DNA of 64,000 bases from Malachius bipustulatus. Taxonomy: Eukaryota > Arthropoda > Insecta > Coleoptera > Melyridae. Position numbers and translations under genes: made by a program. Each line of letters begins with the position of its first letter. Positions within the stretch are counted from its first letter, which is position 1. The notes under the pieces are model-generated. The model worked only from the letters and a program-made list of their open reading frames with translations, was not told the DNA's origin and searched no databases. Location of the stretch: NCBI GenBank assembly GCA_910589415.1, contig OU342637.1, positions 34,626,162-34,690,161 on the forward strand, written 5' to 3'. Below, in pieces: positions 1 to 12,215 of this stretch.

Positions 1-780
1 CGATCTTTTAAACTCTTTGTAGCATTTGCCTCCCTCTAAATTATAATCTAACCGAGGCGGAAATAAGGGGATCTTATAATTTACCTACGCGTCGTTTTCT
101 TTACATAAAATACTTCAGCGCAAAATGTATTAATAACGACTAAAGCAAGTCTTCTCAATACTTGATAGTACTCGCTTATAAAAATTTGTTTGACTTCTCC
201 ATATTTCAAAAAATCGGCGGAAATTTCAAAAAAGACCGTTTTCGTATTCATACGTTCAATCCAATGGATTCAGGATTCAGGTCTCAACTAAGCGTCGAGT
301 TTGCCAAATGGTCCGAAAAGTTTTACGACCCAATTGTACAGGTAGTAAACTAAAAAATAACCGTAAATTATTATTGTATTACCAGGGTACCTATTTTTTG
401 TATACAAGGTACCAACAGGTATTATTGTAACATCGCTTTTCCGAGAAACCGTCCTTCGGTGCAATAAATGTCGTGAAGTAGCAGTTTGAGAATGCACGTT
501 TACCTTCAATGGATATAACTAAGGCCAGAATGGGGACAAATCTATCAACTTGAAGGGAGTAAGATAGTCTGAAAGGAAGATACATAAGCTACGTTTCTTC
601 ATTCACATGATTGTGGTAAGTACTCCATCTGAACAACCAGATGACAAAAATTTGTCATCCTCTTCATAACTCAAGAGGACATTAATTTGATACCTGCTAA
701 TATGCTCATACATCAACAATGGCTGTGATGAGACAGTCCTTGGCCTGAGTCCTATCCCCTGAAGTCCCATCACAACTGTC
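1..780. other. Intronic DNA with one repeat end
   Basis: No convincing exon on either strand. At about 56-73 the sequence GCGGAAATAAGGGGATC matches the terminus of the foldback element at 22705-23242, so a partial copy of that family lies at the window edge. The rest shows nothing recognisable. Confidence 0.4.
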
Positions 781-1560
781 TTCTAAGCGGACGTTTACGC
801 GATCCTGCAGGTAGCCAATATGGAAAGGGTAAAGAAGCCAAGAAAAAGACAATTTATATTTTCACCGATAGTCAGGCTGTCCCAAAAGCGCGAGGCTCAC
901 ACAGGATTAGCTCCCCGCTAAGTCAGGAATGTGCTGAGGCGCTGAACAGGCTGCTCGACAAGAAATCGATACATATCATCATTCAGGAGCACGGTGCAAC
1001 GAACCGGTAGATCGCTATGGGAAGCTTGGTACCAGAGAAAAATTTTGTGGACCGGAGCCCATATTTGGTCTGACCAAAGTTCTCTTAAAAGAGGTCTTCA
1101 AGGAATTGAACAAAAAAGGCGTAGATAATTATTGGAAGACAACATCAGGCTGATGCAGACAAGCCAGACTGTTCCTGGCCGACTTGGACAGAAACAGGTT
1201 GGCCAACATGATCAAACTGAATCGGAAAGAACTCCAACTTATGAGAGTGCGAGGATTCCGATCTGTCCCAAATGTGGAACAGACGATGAAGACTCCGATC
1301 ACTACATAGGCGTATGGAAGGTACCTATACAGTCGACTCAGGCTCAACATCTTTTGGTCAGAACCACCCGAACTACAAAATGAAGAAATGGAACTACTCT
1401 CTCTTTCAAAGACCTTCTTGGCTTTATTAAAAGGTTGTAAAGGTTTGAGTAGGAGTCCCACTATGGTTTGGAAATGGCGAAAAATAGCCTTGGTGGTCTA
1501 GTCGCTTGGGGTGCAAAACCTCTTCCCAGTGTACTACTAACTAATAAACAGGCCTAACCA
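780..1560 (+). pseudogene. LINE fragment: RNase H and C-terminal zinc-knuckle region
   Basis: From 849 the frame reads TIYIFTDSQAVPKARGSHRI and continues through ECAEALNRLLDKK, the RNase H portion of an I/Jockey/R1-group non-LTR retrotransposon, where the consensus is SDSQAALKAL...ECxxALxxL. It is broken by stops and frameshifts. Near 1262 CPKCGTDDEDSDHYI corresponds to the CxxC...H C-terminal motif of these proteins, followed by a degraded tail to about 1555. There is no reverse transcriptase part, so the copy is 5'-truncated and dead. Confidence 0.65.
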
Positions 1561-2440
1561 AAACTGGTTTTATGGTATAACGTGTTCGTCTAAGAGATAA
1601 ATGCTGACAGAAGTCTCCATGGACATAAGCCTAGGAAAACTCGTTTTCTCGAGATATTCAACTCTGAAGATAGATTTTTCCCTCACGATGGTCACTATGA
1701 CCCCGTGCATTTATTCATATACCTGGTGACCCAGTAAGTTTGCCACCGACCATTCTTGGGAACCATTAATTCTTGAGCCTCAGAATCAAAAATTTTCAAG
1801 ACATGAGTGCCCATGAGAAATTTAATGAAAATATTTTTATTGGAATTCTCAAGTCACTTTATGTCTTAAAATTTCTTATTTTGAGGCGCTATAGGACTAT
1901 AGGACACCGATAGTTCCCAAGACATTTCATATAGGCGTATCTCTGTCAAGATGGAGGATATCAAAATCAAATTTTAGAAAAAGTTTTTAACAATGTCTCC
2001 GTCGCTTTTCAAGATGTTCAATTGAAAGTTCAGTTGAGAGTTTCTTTCTCATGGCAACACTTTTTGTTGATTTTGTTCGTAGAGAAACGAAGCGCGATCG
2101 AAGGGAGACAGGGGTTGAAGAATACGTTGACCCCCAACTTTCTCCGGTGTACGCCTCTGGTTCAAAGATATTGTTTTTTCGATCAAGCATTCATTTCTAT
2201 TATTTTGTTACTCTTGTAAGATTTTGATACAGGGCTTGGTGTATAAGCCCTATGGTGTAGAAGTTGGCATTATAAAAAAAATCTTTTGAAAATTATAAGT
2301 TTGAGTGAGTTACTGGCTAATAAAATGTATATTTATGTTTATACAGGTGATTTTCTCAAAACTTGTCAACCCCCCCCCCCCCCCAATTTTATTGAAGTGT
2401 GATCTGAAGGTGAAAAACCCCCGACCCCGACTTACCTCCT
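1561..2440. other. Intronic DNA, no gene seen
   Basis: No exon or intact element recognised. A homopolymer tract of about 15 C lies at about 2370-2385, next to the foldback element that follows. Confidence 0.4.
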
Positions 2441-2448
2441 GTATATTA

Positions 2449-2812
2449 CTACAATTTGAGATTGTCTGAGAAAATCCAGTAAGAATGGTTTTTACAGTTG
2501 AAGTTTAAATTGAGCTATCTTTTAGAGTGTAATTTTTTATACAGGGTGAAGAAAAAAATCTGATTTTCCATGAACCTGTATAAAATTTGATCTGCGTCAT
2601 AAAATAGTACATAAAAAGTTATATAATAGGGACATGTAGGTAGTTTTTTGATATTTAGAGCCATTTCCGATGTACACTGCTTTCAAAATGGAAAATTGCG
2701 ATTTTCATTTGTTTATAACTCATAATCAACTCAAATTAAACTGCAACTGTAAAAACCATTCTTACAAGACTTTCCCAGACAATCTTGAAATGTGATAATA
2801 TTGAGGGTGTCG
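2449..2812. repeat. Degraded foldback element, family of the 50.3-51.1 kb palindrome
   Basis: The arm at 2449-2514 (..GTCTGAGAAAATCCAGTAAG..TTTTTACAG..) is repeated in reverse complement at about 2730-2798. The middle holds TATACAGGGTGAAG...AACCTGTATAA and GGGACATGTAGGTAG, which also occur in the loop of the element at 50284-51115. Arms are imperfect, so this is an old copy. Confidence 0.6.
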
Positions 2813-2830
2813 TATTAAAATAAAATAAAC

Positions 2831-3490
2831 TATGTCGTCATTGCTGAGCCAAGGAACACTATGTGGATTTTTTTTACATCAATAGAAAGTGAATCAAATT
2901 ATAAAATTGACCTGTTTCTAATCTTTCATCTTCAGATGGTAGCACTTGTATAAATTCGTGGGGTGACAAAGTTATTAAAAAATCACCTGGTATACATATA
3001 GAAATGAATGCTTTATCTAAAAAACAGTACCTTCGAACCAGAGGCGTACGCAGGAAAAGTTGGAGGAGTTACGTGTTCTAAAACCCCCGTTTCTTCTGTT
3101 CGCGTATCAATTCTCTGTGAACGCAAACTCCAGCAATAAGTGTGTCATCATGAGAAAGAAACATACGTAAAATTTCGTCTGAATAATATCTTAAAAAGCA
3201 ACGGAGATATAAATAAAAAGATTTTTTTAATAGAAAAGTAGAATTATTTTTGGTCATATACCTACCTAATCTGTGGCTACGAGGTGAGCAATTTGTGACA
3301 GCCTGTATATAACTACAGCAACCGGAGTATAGCTTTTCATTCAAAAACGTGGGCGTCTCGTTACTTTTCGTGTTCTCCATGGTAATTTATCTAAAATTGT
3401 CATTTCAAATTTCAGCAAACATCACTCATTCAAGTGTCATATTATATTCCTACGTCTACTGCATTATCATATGACTTGATGTCGCTACTT
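2831..3490. other. Intronic DNA upstream of the nested protease
   Basis: Nothing recognisable as coding. This stretch would contain the protease promoter. Positions 3040-3160 look like degraded repeat sequence. Confidence 0.35.
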
Positions 3491-3496
3491 CAATAG

Positions 3497-3502
3497 TATA
3501 AA
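3497..3502 (+). promoter_or_regulatory. TATA box candidate for the nested protease
   Basis: AGTATAAAATTG occurs about 240 bp before the protease start codon, on the correct strand. It would give a 5' leader of about 210 bases. In such AT-rich DNA a match like this is weak evidence. Confidence 0.25.
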
Positions 3503-3739
3503 ATTGAACTCAAGCTAATGCAGATTACTTTCCAAACCCTCTCTCGAAAAAACACTCAAATGAAAAAAAAAACATCTCAAAATGTCATTTATAATTGACT
3601 CATCTGTCAGGATGCCTATTTGTTTATAGCTCATCTGACATATTAAAATACAGTTTAAGGAATATGTGGAGAAATTCACAGTTAAAATGGTAACAACGAC
3701 TTCCTTCTATTTTTGCGTATTTCTACAAAAACGACCTGA

Positions 3740-4600
3740 ATGTTTTCCTTAATATTCTTGTTTCTGCCAATAATATTAACCAATCCAATCATAGAACCAG
3801 ACCAAAATGAACCAAGAGTTGAAGAAATCATTAATGGTCAATTCTGCAACATCTCCGATAATCCTTACATGGTTTCAATCAAAGCTACCTATAGTATGGT
3901 TCACATATGCGGCGGTAGTCTTATAACTCCCTCTCATGTCCTCACAGCGGCTCACTGTTACGATGATATTCTCTTATACGCAGCAGCTGGCCAAACCAAT
4001 TACAAAGACTTTTCAGAAGACGTACTGATATCTCGAGTCGCAGCAGCTTTCATTCATCCCAGCTGGAGCAAAAAGAGCCAGACAAACGACATTGCAGTTT
4101 TCAAACTGGAAATACCTCTCACTCCTTCATCTAAAGTGCGTTTGATAAAACTACCGCAAGTAAACGAGCAAGTGCCATGCGAAAACGTTAGGATATCAGG
4201 TTGGGGTCAAGAGAGATTAGAGAAAACTGTTGAAACATCCCCGGAGTTACGGTGCGTAGTTCTTCCAGTTTTGCCGGTTGAAATGTGTCAGAAGTTTTTC
4301 GAACCACAAAAGATTATTTTGAGGAACATTATTTGCACTTTCGATGTCCTTGGTCGTAAAGGGGTATGTTACGGTGATTCCGGTGGTCCTGTTGTTTGTG
4401 ATAATGGGAAACAGTATGGAGTTGTATCATGGGGGTTAGCTTGTGCTGGGCTGGCTCTTAACCCCCAATTCCATACACAAGTCTCTGCTTATATACCTTT
4501 CATTGAGGATGCTATTGCTTCATCTAACAGTGGTTTTAAGAATAAATTCAATCAACATAATATAATGATAATAATCATAATAATATATTCCTTTTCCTAA
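3740..4600 (+). CDS. Secreted trypsin-fold (S1A) serine protease, nested in a cotransporter intron
   Basis: A complete 286-codon intronless reading frame. Residues 1-15 form a signal peptide, followed by a propeptide of about 14 residues and a catalytic domain from IING (30-33). The triad is His72 in LTAAHC, Asp117 in NDIAVFKL and Ser214 in GDSGGPVV. Cysteines pair as expected for 42-58, 136-201, 168-182 and 191-220 (chymotrypsin numbering), and Cys36/Cys172 fit the 22-157 bridge typical of vertebrate trypsins but absent from most insect ones. Two oddities: the residue before IING is Glu29, not Arg/Lys, so trypsin-like activation is not expected; and the S1 base position 189 is Gly208, not Asp, so tryptic specificity is unlikely. 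The C-terminal tail after about residue 262 is low-complexity and Ile-rich. The intact frame argues for a functional digestive or extracellular protease. It lies on the strand opposite to the host gene. Confidence 0.88.
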   Translation: MFSLIFLFLPIILTNPIIEPDQNEPRVEEIINGQFCNISDNPYMVSIKATYSMVHICGGSLITPSHVLTAAHCYDDILLYAAAGQTNYKDFSEDVLISRVAAAFIHPSWSKKSQTNDIAVFKLEIPLTPSSKVRLIKLPQVNEQVPCENVRISGWGQERLEKTVETSPELRCVVLPVLPVEMCQKFFEPQKIILRNIICTFDVLGRKGVCYGDSGGPVVCDNGKQYGVVSWGLACAGLALNPQFHTQVSAYIPFIEDAIASSNSGFKNKFNQHNIMIIIIIIYSFS

Positions 4601-4655
4601 TAATGGCTTCATAATTATTATTGAGAGATAAAATTACACTTGTAGCAATACTTAC

Positions 4656-5024
4656 AGTTGAATCCGGTGAATCCATCAGCCTTTTGTTGATCGTTGACAG
4701 GTCCGATGATGGTGCCGACGACGAAATCCACCATAGCTGCGACGATGGTGACGACTAGGAAGTTCTGCGCCTTGGACTCCCATTCCATGCCGACTGCGCA
4801 GATCAGGATCATGACGACGATGGCGATCAAACCGACGATGCGCACATCGTTGAGACCTCCATCGACGATGCGTAGCCCGTACTTACCGAGGAGGTCGTTG
4901 AGGGTGTCGCAGAAGCCAATCGTGTTAATTGAGGCCGAGACGGCGTTGGCGAACGCGAATACTATGCCCACGGAGGCGCCGAATTCCGGACCCAAAGAGC
5001 GGGAGATAATGTAGTAGATTCCAC
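4656..5024 (-). CDS. Na-(K)-Cl cotransporter, coding exon 4 (TM3 to TM5 region)
   Basis: A 369-bp exon with acceptor ...TTTTTTTCAG and a near-perfect donor GTAAGTAT at its low-coordinate end. It opens with GGIYYIISRSLGPEFGASVG, the TM3 signature of SLC12 cotransporters, and continues through a loop and further hydrophobic spans to a segment ending GPVNDQQKADGFTGFN, where the family has the consensus IGP....K..GF.G. It brings the readable protein to 312 codons plus one base. GC content is clearly higher than in flanking DNA. The C-terminal membrane spans and the cytoplasmic domain must lie beyond position 1 of the window; no candidate exon was seen in 1-4655. Confidence 0.93.
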
Positions 5025-8000
5025 CTGAAAAAAATAGGGAAAAAAATGTAAATTCAAAAAGCTCCTCGAGCGTAATATTTTAAGAGCGAATTTTTGCAAC
5101 CATTTTCCACACTATTCTCCCAACATCTGGACTATGAAAAATAATAGCGATGTCTCTAAATCTTTCTTATGGTCGTCTTATTGCTTTTAGATGCCATTTG
5201 GTAATATCAAGAAAATTAAAATTCCATAGAAGTAAAAAAAAATTTAAAAGGGATTGAATAACTTTCTACGAAAATGTAAAATTATCGTTTCTGCATTAGC
5301 GGTTGAAGAATTCGGTGGAGAGAGAGGTCTAACTTCTTATTTATTTATTTTAAACACAATTGTCTGACATATCTGCATTAAATTAAATCCGTTAATTTTT
5401 TATTGATAAAAAGTTATACCAGACAAGTAGGAGATTTACAAATCTGGCTCTAGTAAGTTTAATCTGGTAAAACTCGATTTGTCTGCTTCGTGTTTCACAC
5501 TATAAAGTAACAACACAAGTCTAAATATTTTATAGACGGATTACAAAATTGTCTATCTATTTATAATACATATACAGTAGGTACGTAGATAGGTATGTAT
5601 ATTAATTATTTATACTAAAATTATTAGATCACATTAGGTGTTTTCTAAGCCGTGTCAATTCCATTTTATGGATGGTGATCAATTTTAGTGCAAGCAAATT
5701 TTTAAAACAGATTTACTCGGAAACGGGTCATTTTATCGTGACAGACAAAGAGGACCTTTTCCAAATATTTTTTCATGTTATTCAATTATGCAACTTCAAA
5801 ACTCAGAAAAAAATATTACGAAAAAAGTTATAGGCCTTTTTTGAAGGTCAAGGGCAGTTGAGGCCTCTTGATTTCGAGGGATTCAAGTCTAATTTGGACC
5901 AAGGATGCAAATCGACATCAGTGGCAAGAGTGTCAAGTTTGAATAAAATCCGTATACTAGAAAAAAAGTTATAAAAAATATTTATTTAAAAAAATCAACT
6001 TTGAAGGCTTATAACTTTTTTATTTGCGAGTTTTCGAAAAAAATTTATGGATACTTTTGGCAATATTTTATCAAGTAGAATCACTATCTTAATTTTTTGC
6101 GCATAATTTTCGAACACCCTGTATATAGGTCAGTAGAAACTCCTGACGAAAACATACTTTTATTGAAGGTATTCTAAGATAAGAGAGTCGGTAATATTTC
6201 TAATATTTATGAGTTTATAACAGATTTAAGTTGTAGGTATTTAAGTTTATAAGAAGTTCTAAGACCCAAAATGAACCATTCTTCAGGTTATTGCACTTGT
6301 TTTGTTATCTCGCTTTGTCCTCGGGAATCAAACAATCACCTTACCTCCTAATTGATCTATTTCACAGCATTAAAATTATGTACATTTCTAATTATTTAGG
6401 AAAAAAAAGGATTTTTTCAAATTGTATAAACAACATTATTTTGAATTACCTACTGTTAAACAATGAAAAACTCAAGTATTAACGCAAATCTAAGTATTTC
6501 TGTCATGATTTTTATTTTGTCCTCGTACATCAGACTCCTCACAGTGCTCGTTCCGCTATTAGATAGAAGTAAATGGAACTTATCGATAGGCTTATTGAAA
6601 ATAAATTCTGCAAGTGCTTTAACCTCTGGCAGCCTGCCATGGACGATACAGTTTTCAAAAAGGAAAACAAATGTCAAGGGGGAATATTAGCGAGCGAAAT
6701 CATCAATTTCTCCTTAATTTCATAACAATATTGGCATATTTTGGGACCGTGTCAAGTACGATGCGTTCACCCGAATTAGTAACGAAAAATAACTAGAACT
6801 AATATTTTTGTTTATAGACAATTTCGGTGATTCAATTAGAATACCTTGAAAGCGGTCATATATATTATGGTACGAGTAGGTATTATAATTGAAGACACAT
6901 GTTTACGCGTTTCCAAAATAATGCTAATTTATCTCTTTTAGAATCAGGTAAAGTTTATATCATATTTTGCGAACTTAACCTTTGATCATTGCAGTTCTTA
7001 AAATAATATGATGCGTACCATTTTTGGGCACATTTAGAACAACTATAGTCATGTAATTATTTCAATCGCGGCTTTAAATAATATAAAGGGTGAGGCATAA
7101 ATAGTGGATCCACGTATTTAGGGAACCATTAGTTGTTGAGCTATCAAAAATTGTAAAAAACTAATTCCTTTTATAATAACTATTGATCGAGATATGCAAA
7201 GGTAAAGTTGAGGACTCAAATTCTTTATTCCATTTTATTTTGCGAAACACTACTCAATTTAACAAGGTAGCTACTTTATGTCAATTTTATTATCTGGATA
7301 TTAAAAAATGTGCGTTTAAAAAATCTAAATATGTCGTATTTTACAATTATTTAAGAAACTAATTATTTTTATCTTAATGACAAATATAACTGGAGTCTTG
7401 CGGAACATTCAAAATAAACGATAAATCGGAATAATAATAATAATTGTAATTCCCGACTAGCTGGAGTCCATAATGTTTTCGAGGGCGCTCATTCTCGAAA
7501 ATTGGAGTTATGTCCTTCGCAAGTGCGGCAAAGTGGCCTTAAAATGATTAAAACTTAAAATGGCTCAAATACGGGAAATTATGTTTAAAAATGGGTTTTT
7601 GCGAAATCTCTCGAAAAACCGTTGCGGATTTCGGGATGACGCTTGCGGCATCCTATCAAGAATAGTTTTGCTAGAAATGAGGGTCAAAAAGTCGCCAATT
7701 TATAAGGTAGGTTTAGGACGATGAATTTCTCATTTTTTGAGAAAATCCGAAATCGTCTTTTGGAAAACTGAAGGGGGGTAGATATTAGATATAAAGGCAA
7801 ATTTTTAATATTTTCAAAAAAAAAAATCTGATTTGGATTTGATGAAAAATTTGTTTTGGAAATCGCTCTTGTGAAAAGAGAATTAGTATTTTCGGAATCC
7901 TAATTACCTACACTTATTCGACAACCTTTTTCAAAAAAGGTACTTTGGGTGTGTAATATGCGAGAGGGCAGGGAAATAAAAATCACTGTTTTGTGACAAA

Positions 8001-8803
8001 AGTTTAGTAAAATTAGAAGAAAAATGAAATCAATTAGCGATCAAAGCGGGTAAAAAGGAATTCTATGTGGGTGTTGAGTATGGTCGATGGTAAATCCAAA
8101 TCAAGAAATGCAACCTCCAACCCTTTGTGGAAAATCCTCCATTTTAGTTTTAAGAAATGGATTTGTTTTTTGCATGTTTCAACGTTAAAAGATTTTTTAT
8201 CGAAAAAACTTACTTTACAGAGAAATTTTTTTTCAAAAAAAACGCATCTATTTAATTTTCTCATATTTGTGATATAATAGTTAATTTACTACAGATAACT
8301 AATTGAGGAACAGTGGAAAAAAATGTTTCCACTAGTGGTCAGGAATAATCAACTGGGGGATTAAAATGGATCATATCTATACTGTGTATGGCAGAAATTC
8401 TCGCGAAATTGGTAAAACTATATTTTAGGATAATATTTGCACTTGTTTTTAAATTGAAAATTATGCGAATCGTGGATTTCTCAATAAAATTTTTAAGTAG
8501 AATTGCGCCACACAATGACTTTGGTGCGCTACTAACTGCGTAACAAACCTTAGTCCGATCGATCAACTATATTATTATGAAAATGTTCATAATTTCAAGC
8601 TCTGTAAGTATAACAATAATTATTGTAAAAATAATTTCATATAAAATAATATTGTAAAATAATTTTCCAAAATTGAGAATTTTTCATCCCCTTTTCCCTC
8701 AACTAATTACCTGTAGTTAATCAACTATTTCACATATTATGAGGAAATTGCTTAAATGCAAATTTGTTGAAAATTTTTTTCCTGCAAAGTAAGGTACATA
8801 CTC
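5025..8803. other. First part of cotransporter intron 3, no gene seen
   Basis: No exon recognised on either strand. The stretch 5700-6126 is a probable repeat fragment: it consists of phrases such as AAAAAAGTTATA repeated at intervals and ends with ACACCCTGTATATAG, a terminus shared by many arthropod foldback elements, but I see no partner end. The stretch 7430-8270 has similar low-complexity runs of unknown origin. Confidence 0.4.
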
Positions 8804-9613
8804 TCTGTACACTGAGAGTTGTCCGTTGTCATGCCACACTGATTCTGACTAAACAATTTCATTTAATTCGATTTGAATCGTACACTTATTTCTAAGTCGA
8901 ACCAGATGTGGTATCGCAGTTCGTGTCAGTGGCGTGTGTTGAGGAATAATGAATATCCTATAAATATATTATTTCGACAAGTTATTGACGAAGTAGAGCC
9001 TTGCAACTTTTTGATAACAAATATTATATAATGCAAGTAAATAAGAATCATAATAATTATTGTTATCATCATGATAGAAATATCATGTCACCTACCTGCT
9101 GGTTGCCGTTTAAAAGAAACACCTCCGTTTTCTATTTTCAAGTAAAATATTCCAGCAATTTTACCACAAGACCACGTACTAGGGAGTTCAATCGTTTCCC
9201 AGGCAAAGCAAGGAAGTAGATTTTTAGGCATTCGAGCAATTATAATAAGTTACTCATAGTTTATCACAGGACAATAACAGAGGACACAGGTAATTCTGCT
9301 AATTTCGTATTAAAAACGTTTCAAATCACAAGACAAACCTTATTGGTATATATTTACCGCTGACACTGACACTACTGATAGTAACGACGACAATCTTATC
9401 GTAATATCGTATCAATCGAAGCTTATCAAGACGCGAGTCGATACTTCCGTCTCACTCTCGCTCATCTTTTTAGAATTGCTGACGATTCAAACGTATTTCT
9501 GACAATACGTCCCATTTCAACTCGATTGACTATGCAATGCAATAGAAGGAGTAAGAAACATAACGAGATGATGTATCCTTAGTTCTCACAACAGACAACT
9601 CTCAGTGTACAGA
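8804..9613. mobile_element. 810-bp non-autonomous DNA transposon with 25-bp terminal inverted repeats
   Basis: The left end TCTGTACACTGAGAGTTGTC plus CGTTG (8804-8828) is mirrored at 9589-9613 with 24 of 25 bases identical. The interior has no transposase-like frame. No clear target-site duplication could be assigned, so the superfamily is open. Confidence 0.7.
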
Positions 9614-9625
9614 CTTTACACTGTT

Positions 9626-10303
9626 GTGTCTCTTGAATTTCTGGACATAGGGATTTCCCATGGTAAAATAAACTATTGGAAATATTGGCTCCCCTAATTA
9701 TTTTACAGTAAAATGTCAAATGAAAAACTTCTTGAGGAAAAAAAGCTGCTTCTCATGCTACAATTGCATTTTCATGTGGTTCATCGGTTTTTGCGAAAAT
9801 CAGGAAAAACTTAACGGTTTTTCGTAGTTTTTCAAGGTTGCTTTGCTTTTGACAGATAATGCTAAACATGATTAATTATTGTCAATAACTGATTGTTCAA
9901 AAGTAATTCATTCATCATTAAAATTTTAAGTGGCAAAGTATTACTGTTTAAAGAAAAACTTGTTCATAAAAATGAATTGACCAATTGAAATAACACCATT
10001 GAAGAAAAAGTAAAATTTATTGAATGACATTGCATGTGGCAATCACTTAGAAATATTAGGTTATTATCTTGATACCATTATCTGTCAAAAGCAAAGCAAC
10101 CTTGAAAAACTACGAAAAACCGTTCAGTTTTTCCTGGTTTTCTCGAAAACGGATGAACCAAATGAAAATCCAATTTAAGAAGCAGCTTTTTTTCCTTAAG
10201 AAGTTTTACATTTGACATACTGTAAAATAATTAGGGGAGCCAATATTTCCAATAGTCTATTTTAACATGGAAATTCCCTATGTCCAGAAATTCAAGAGAC
10301 ACA
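9626..10303. mobile_element. Foldback (long inverted repeat) element
   Basis: Left arm 9626-9861 and right arm 10076-10303 are reverse complements with scattered mismatches. The outer end reads GTGTCTCTTGAATTTCTGGA and the inner end GACAGATAATG. The 214-bp loop has no coding capacity. It begins 12 bp after the end of the element at 8804-9613. Confidence 0.8.
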
Positions 10304-11219
10304 CGGATAAGGTATATTACACGTTTTTAGAAAAGGTTAATTAACGTCATAAAATGCAAAAAACGAATCCATACCCTTAAACCAAAACAGCTTATTTTAT
10401 ACAAGGAGTCGCATTTTTGGATGTAGACCCACCATCGACCACCGTCAACTTCCACAAAATCCCGTTTTCCCCGCTACGATTGCATAATCAAATTTTACTG
10501 GACTTTGTGCGGAATATACAAGTTCGAGAGGGTCTTTTTGATAAACTTTTGAATGCTCTTTCGGATGCCGCCAACTTCATTCCGAAATTCGTGACAATTA
10601 TTTTACGGGGTAACGTGAATAGTCTCGTCACTCTCGTCACAATAAAAATATGAATCTCCACCCATATAAACAACTGTTTAGTGTTTCTGACTGGCTAGAG
10701 CTAATTTTTTCCAGGGTTCCGCTATACCTAGCATGATTTCTGATTCTTCATCCTATTGTGTGGATGAAATGCTAATGACAGAGTGATGAAAATTATCATA
10801 TTTTTTATCAGCCTGTATAAAAATTTCAACCTACATAACTACCATATGAAAAGTTAGAAAAGGCCGTGTAAATCGTTTCCCCCTATCTCGAGCCATTCCT
10901 AATTTACTTTGCTCTCCAAATAAAAATTGTCGATTTTTATTTCTTTATAACTCAGTCATAAACTTACTCAATTTAAACCGCAACTGTAAAAAACATTCTT
11001 ACTGGGTTTTCTCGGGCAATACTAAAATTCAATAATATACAGGTGTCTTATTAAAAAAATAAAATAAGATGGAGTCATTTTCGGTAAAACCGGAAGTATA
11101 AAACAAGCAAATGTGTTAAAAAATTATTTTTTATAGCCATTCATCCCTGGCGGCTGGCAAGACATATTATCACATAATATATTATATATATATATATTCG
11201 TTTGAAATTACAAATTGCA
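10304..11219. repeat. Intronic DNA with a partial foldback-family copy
   Basis: The part at about 10800-11060 (GCCTGTATAAAAATT..., AACCGCAACTGTAAAAAACATTCTTACTGG) is related to one arm and the loop of the elements at 2449-2812 and 50284-51115. An (AT)n run follows at about 11176-11198. No gene is seen. Confidence 0.5.
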
Positions 11220-12215
11220 GTCTTACGATTAACATGTTGTTTAGTTTATTAAATTACATATGATTGGTTTCGTCGATCATGGGGAAAAGAACGATCTGTA
11301 GGATATTCTGATGCGATGTTGACATCATGGTGAAGCATTTGCTTTGAGAGATATAGTCTAGGGAAAACCCCATTAAAAAACCTAGACACACCATCCTGTT
11401 GAGATTGGTTTGAAGTATTCCAATCATTTTGCAGCATCCGTCTGAGGTTATCTGGCTGTTAATGTAGATTTTGTTTACAAGAGCTTCAAATTCTGTAACC
11501 AGTCTATTGTTTCGGTGGAAATTTCATGAATTGCTTGAAAACCTCCAGAAAATTTGGTTAAAGGACATTCATTGACAATGTGATTGATGGATTCTTCAGG
11601 ATGTCCGCAAATACAGGAAGCGCTTGGTATTAAATTCCATTTATGTAACATTGAATTACATCTACCGTGTCCTGTTCTTAAGCGATTTACTTGTACCCAG
11701 ACTTTCCTTCTTATTTCAAAACCGTTGACTACTGATGAAGGATCTTCGATTAAAGTGTTGTTGAATAAAGAAACACTTTTATTTCGCCAATCATTTCTCC
11801 ATTCATCTTCAATTTTAAATGGTCGATCCAGGTATGTTTCTAGCCACACAGGTCTTCTTGATTTTAATCTCGTTGTTGGAAGATTATTCAGGTCCGATGT
11901 TATTAAAAAATCATCTGGAAATGTTCGGTATTTATTCATGATTTTATGTGTTGCTTGTTGTCTTCGGAGATTAGATGGAACAATATTTGATAAAACAGGT
12001 AACCAAGGGATCGGAGTTGAGGAAATTGTTCCAGTAATAATTCGTAATGTTTGGTTCAGTTGAATATTCACTTTTGATTGATGTACACTGTTGAGCCATA
12101 CGGGTGCACAATATTCCGCTGTTGAATAAACAAGTGCAAGAGCTGATGTGCGAATTGTTTTTGCATTGGCTCCCCAAGTATAATGACAAAGCAAGATGGG
12201 CATTAAGTTCACTTG
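11220..12215 (-). pseudogene. 5'-truncated LINE fragment, C-terminal half of pol
   Basis: A 251-codon open frame (11475-12230) reads WGANAKTIRTSALALVYSTA and EYCAPVWLNSVHQ, continuing through WLPVLSNIVPSNLRR to CICGHPEESINHIVNEC, the region after the reverse transcriptase thumb plus the C-terminal zinc knuckle of a non-LTR retrotransposon. The frame is still open, but palm motifs (including YADD) are missing because the element is truncated near 12200. The noncoding 3' tail runs to about 11220. Its sequence differs from the LINE immediately to the right. Confidence 0.75.

Noticed and set aside
1..4655. Further cotransporter exons
   Set aside because: Both strands were checked for the conserved SLC12 segments that should follow exon 4 (TM6 and its loop); none found, so the next exon must be outside the window.
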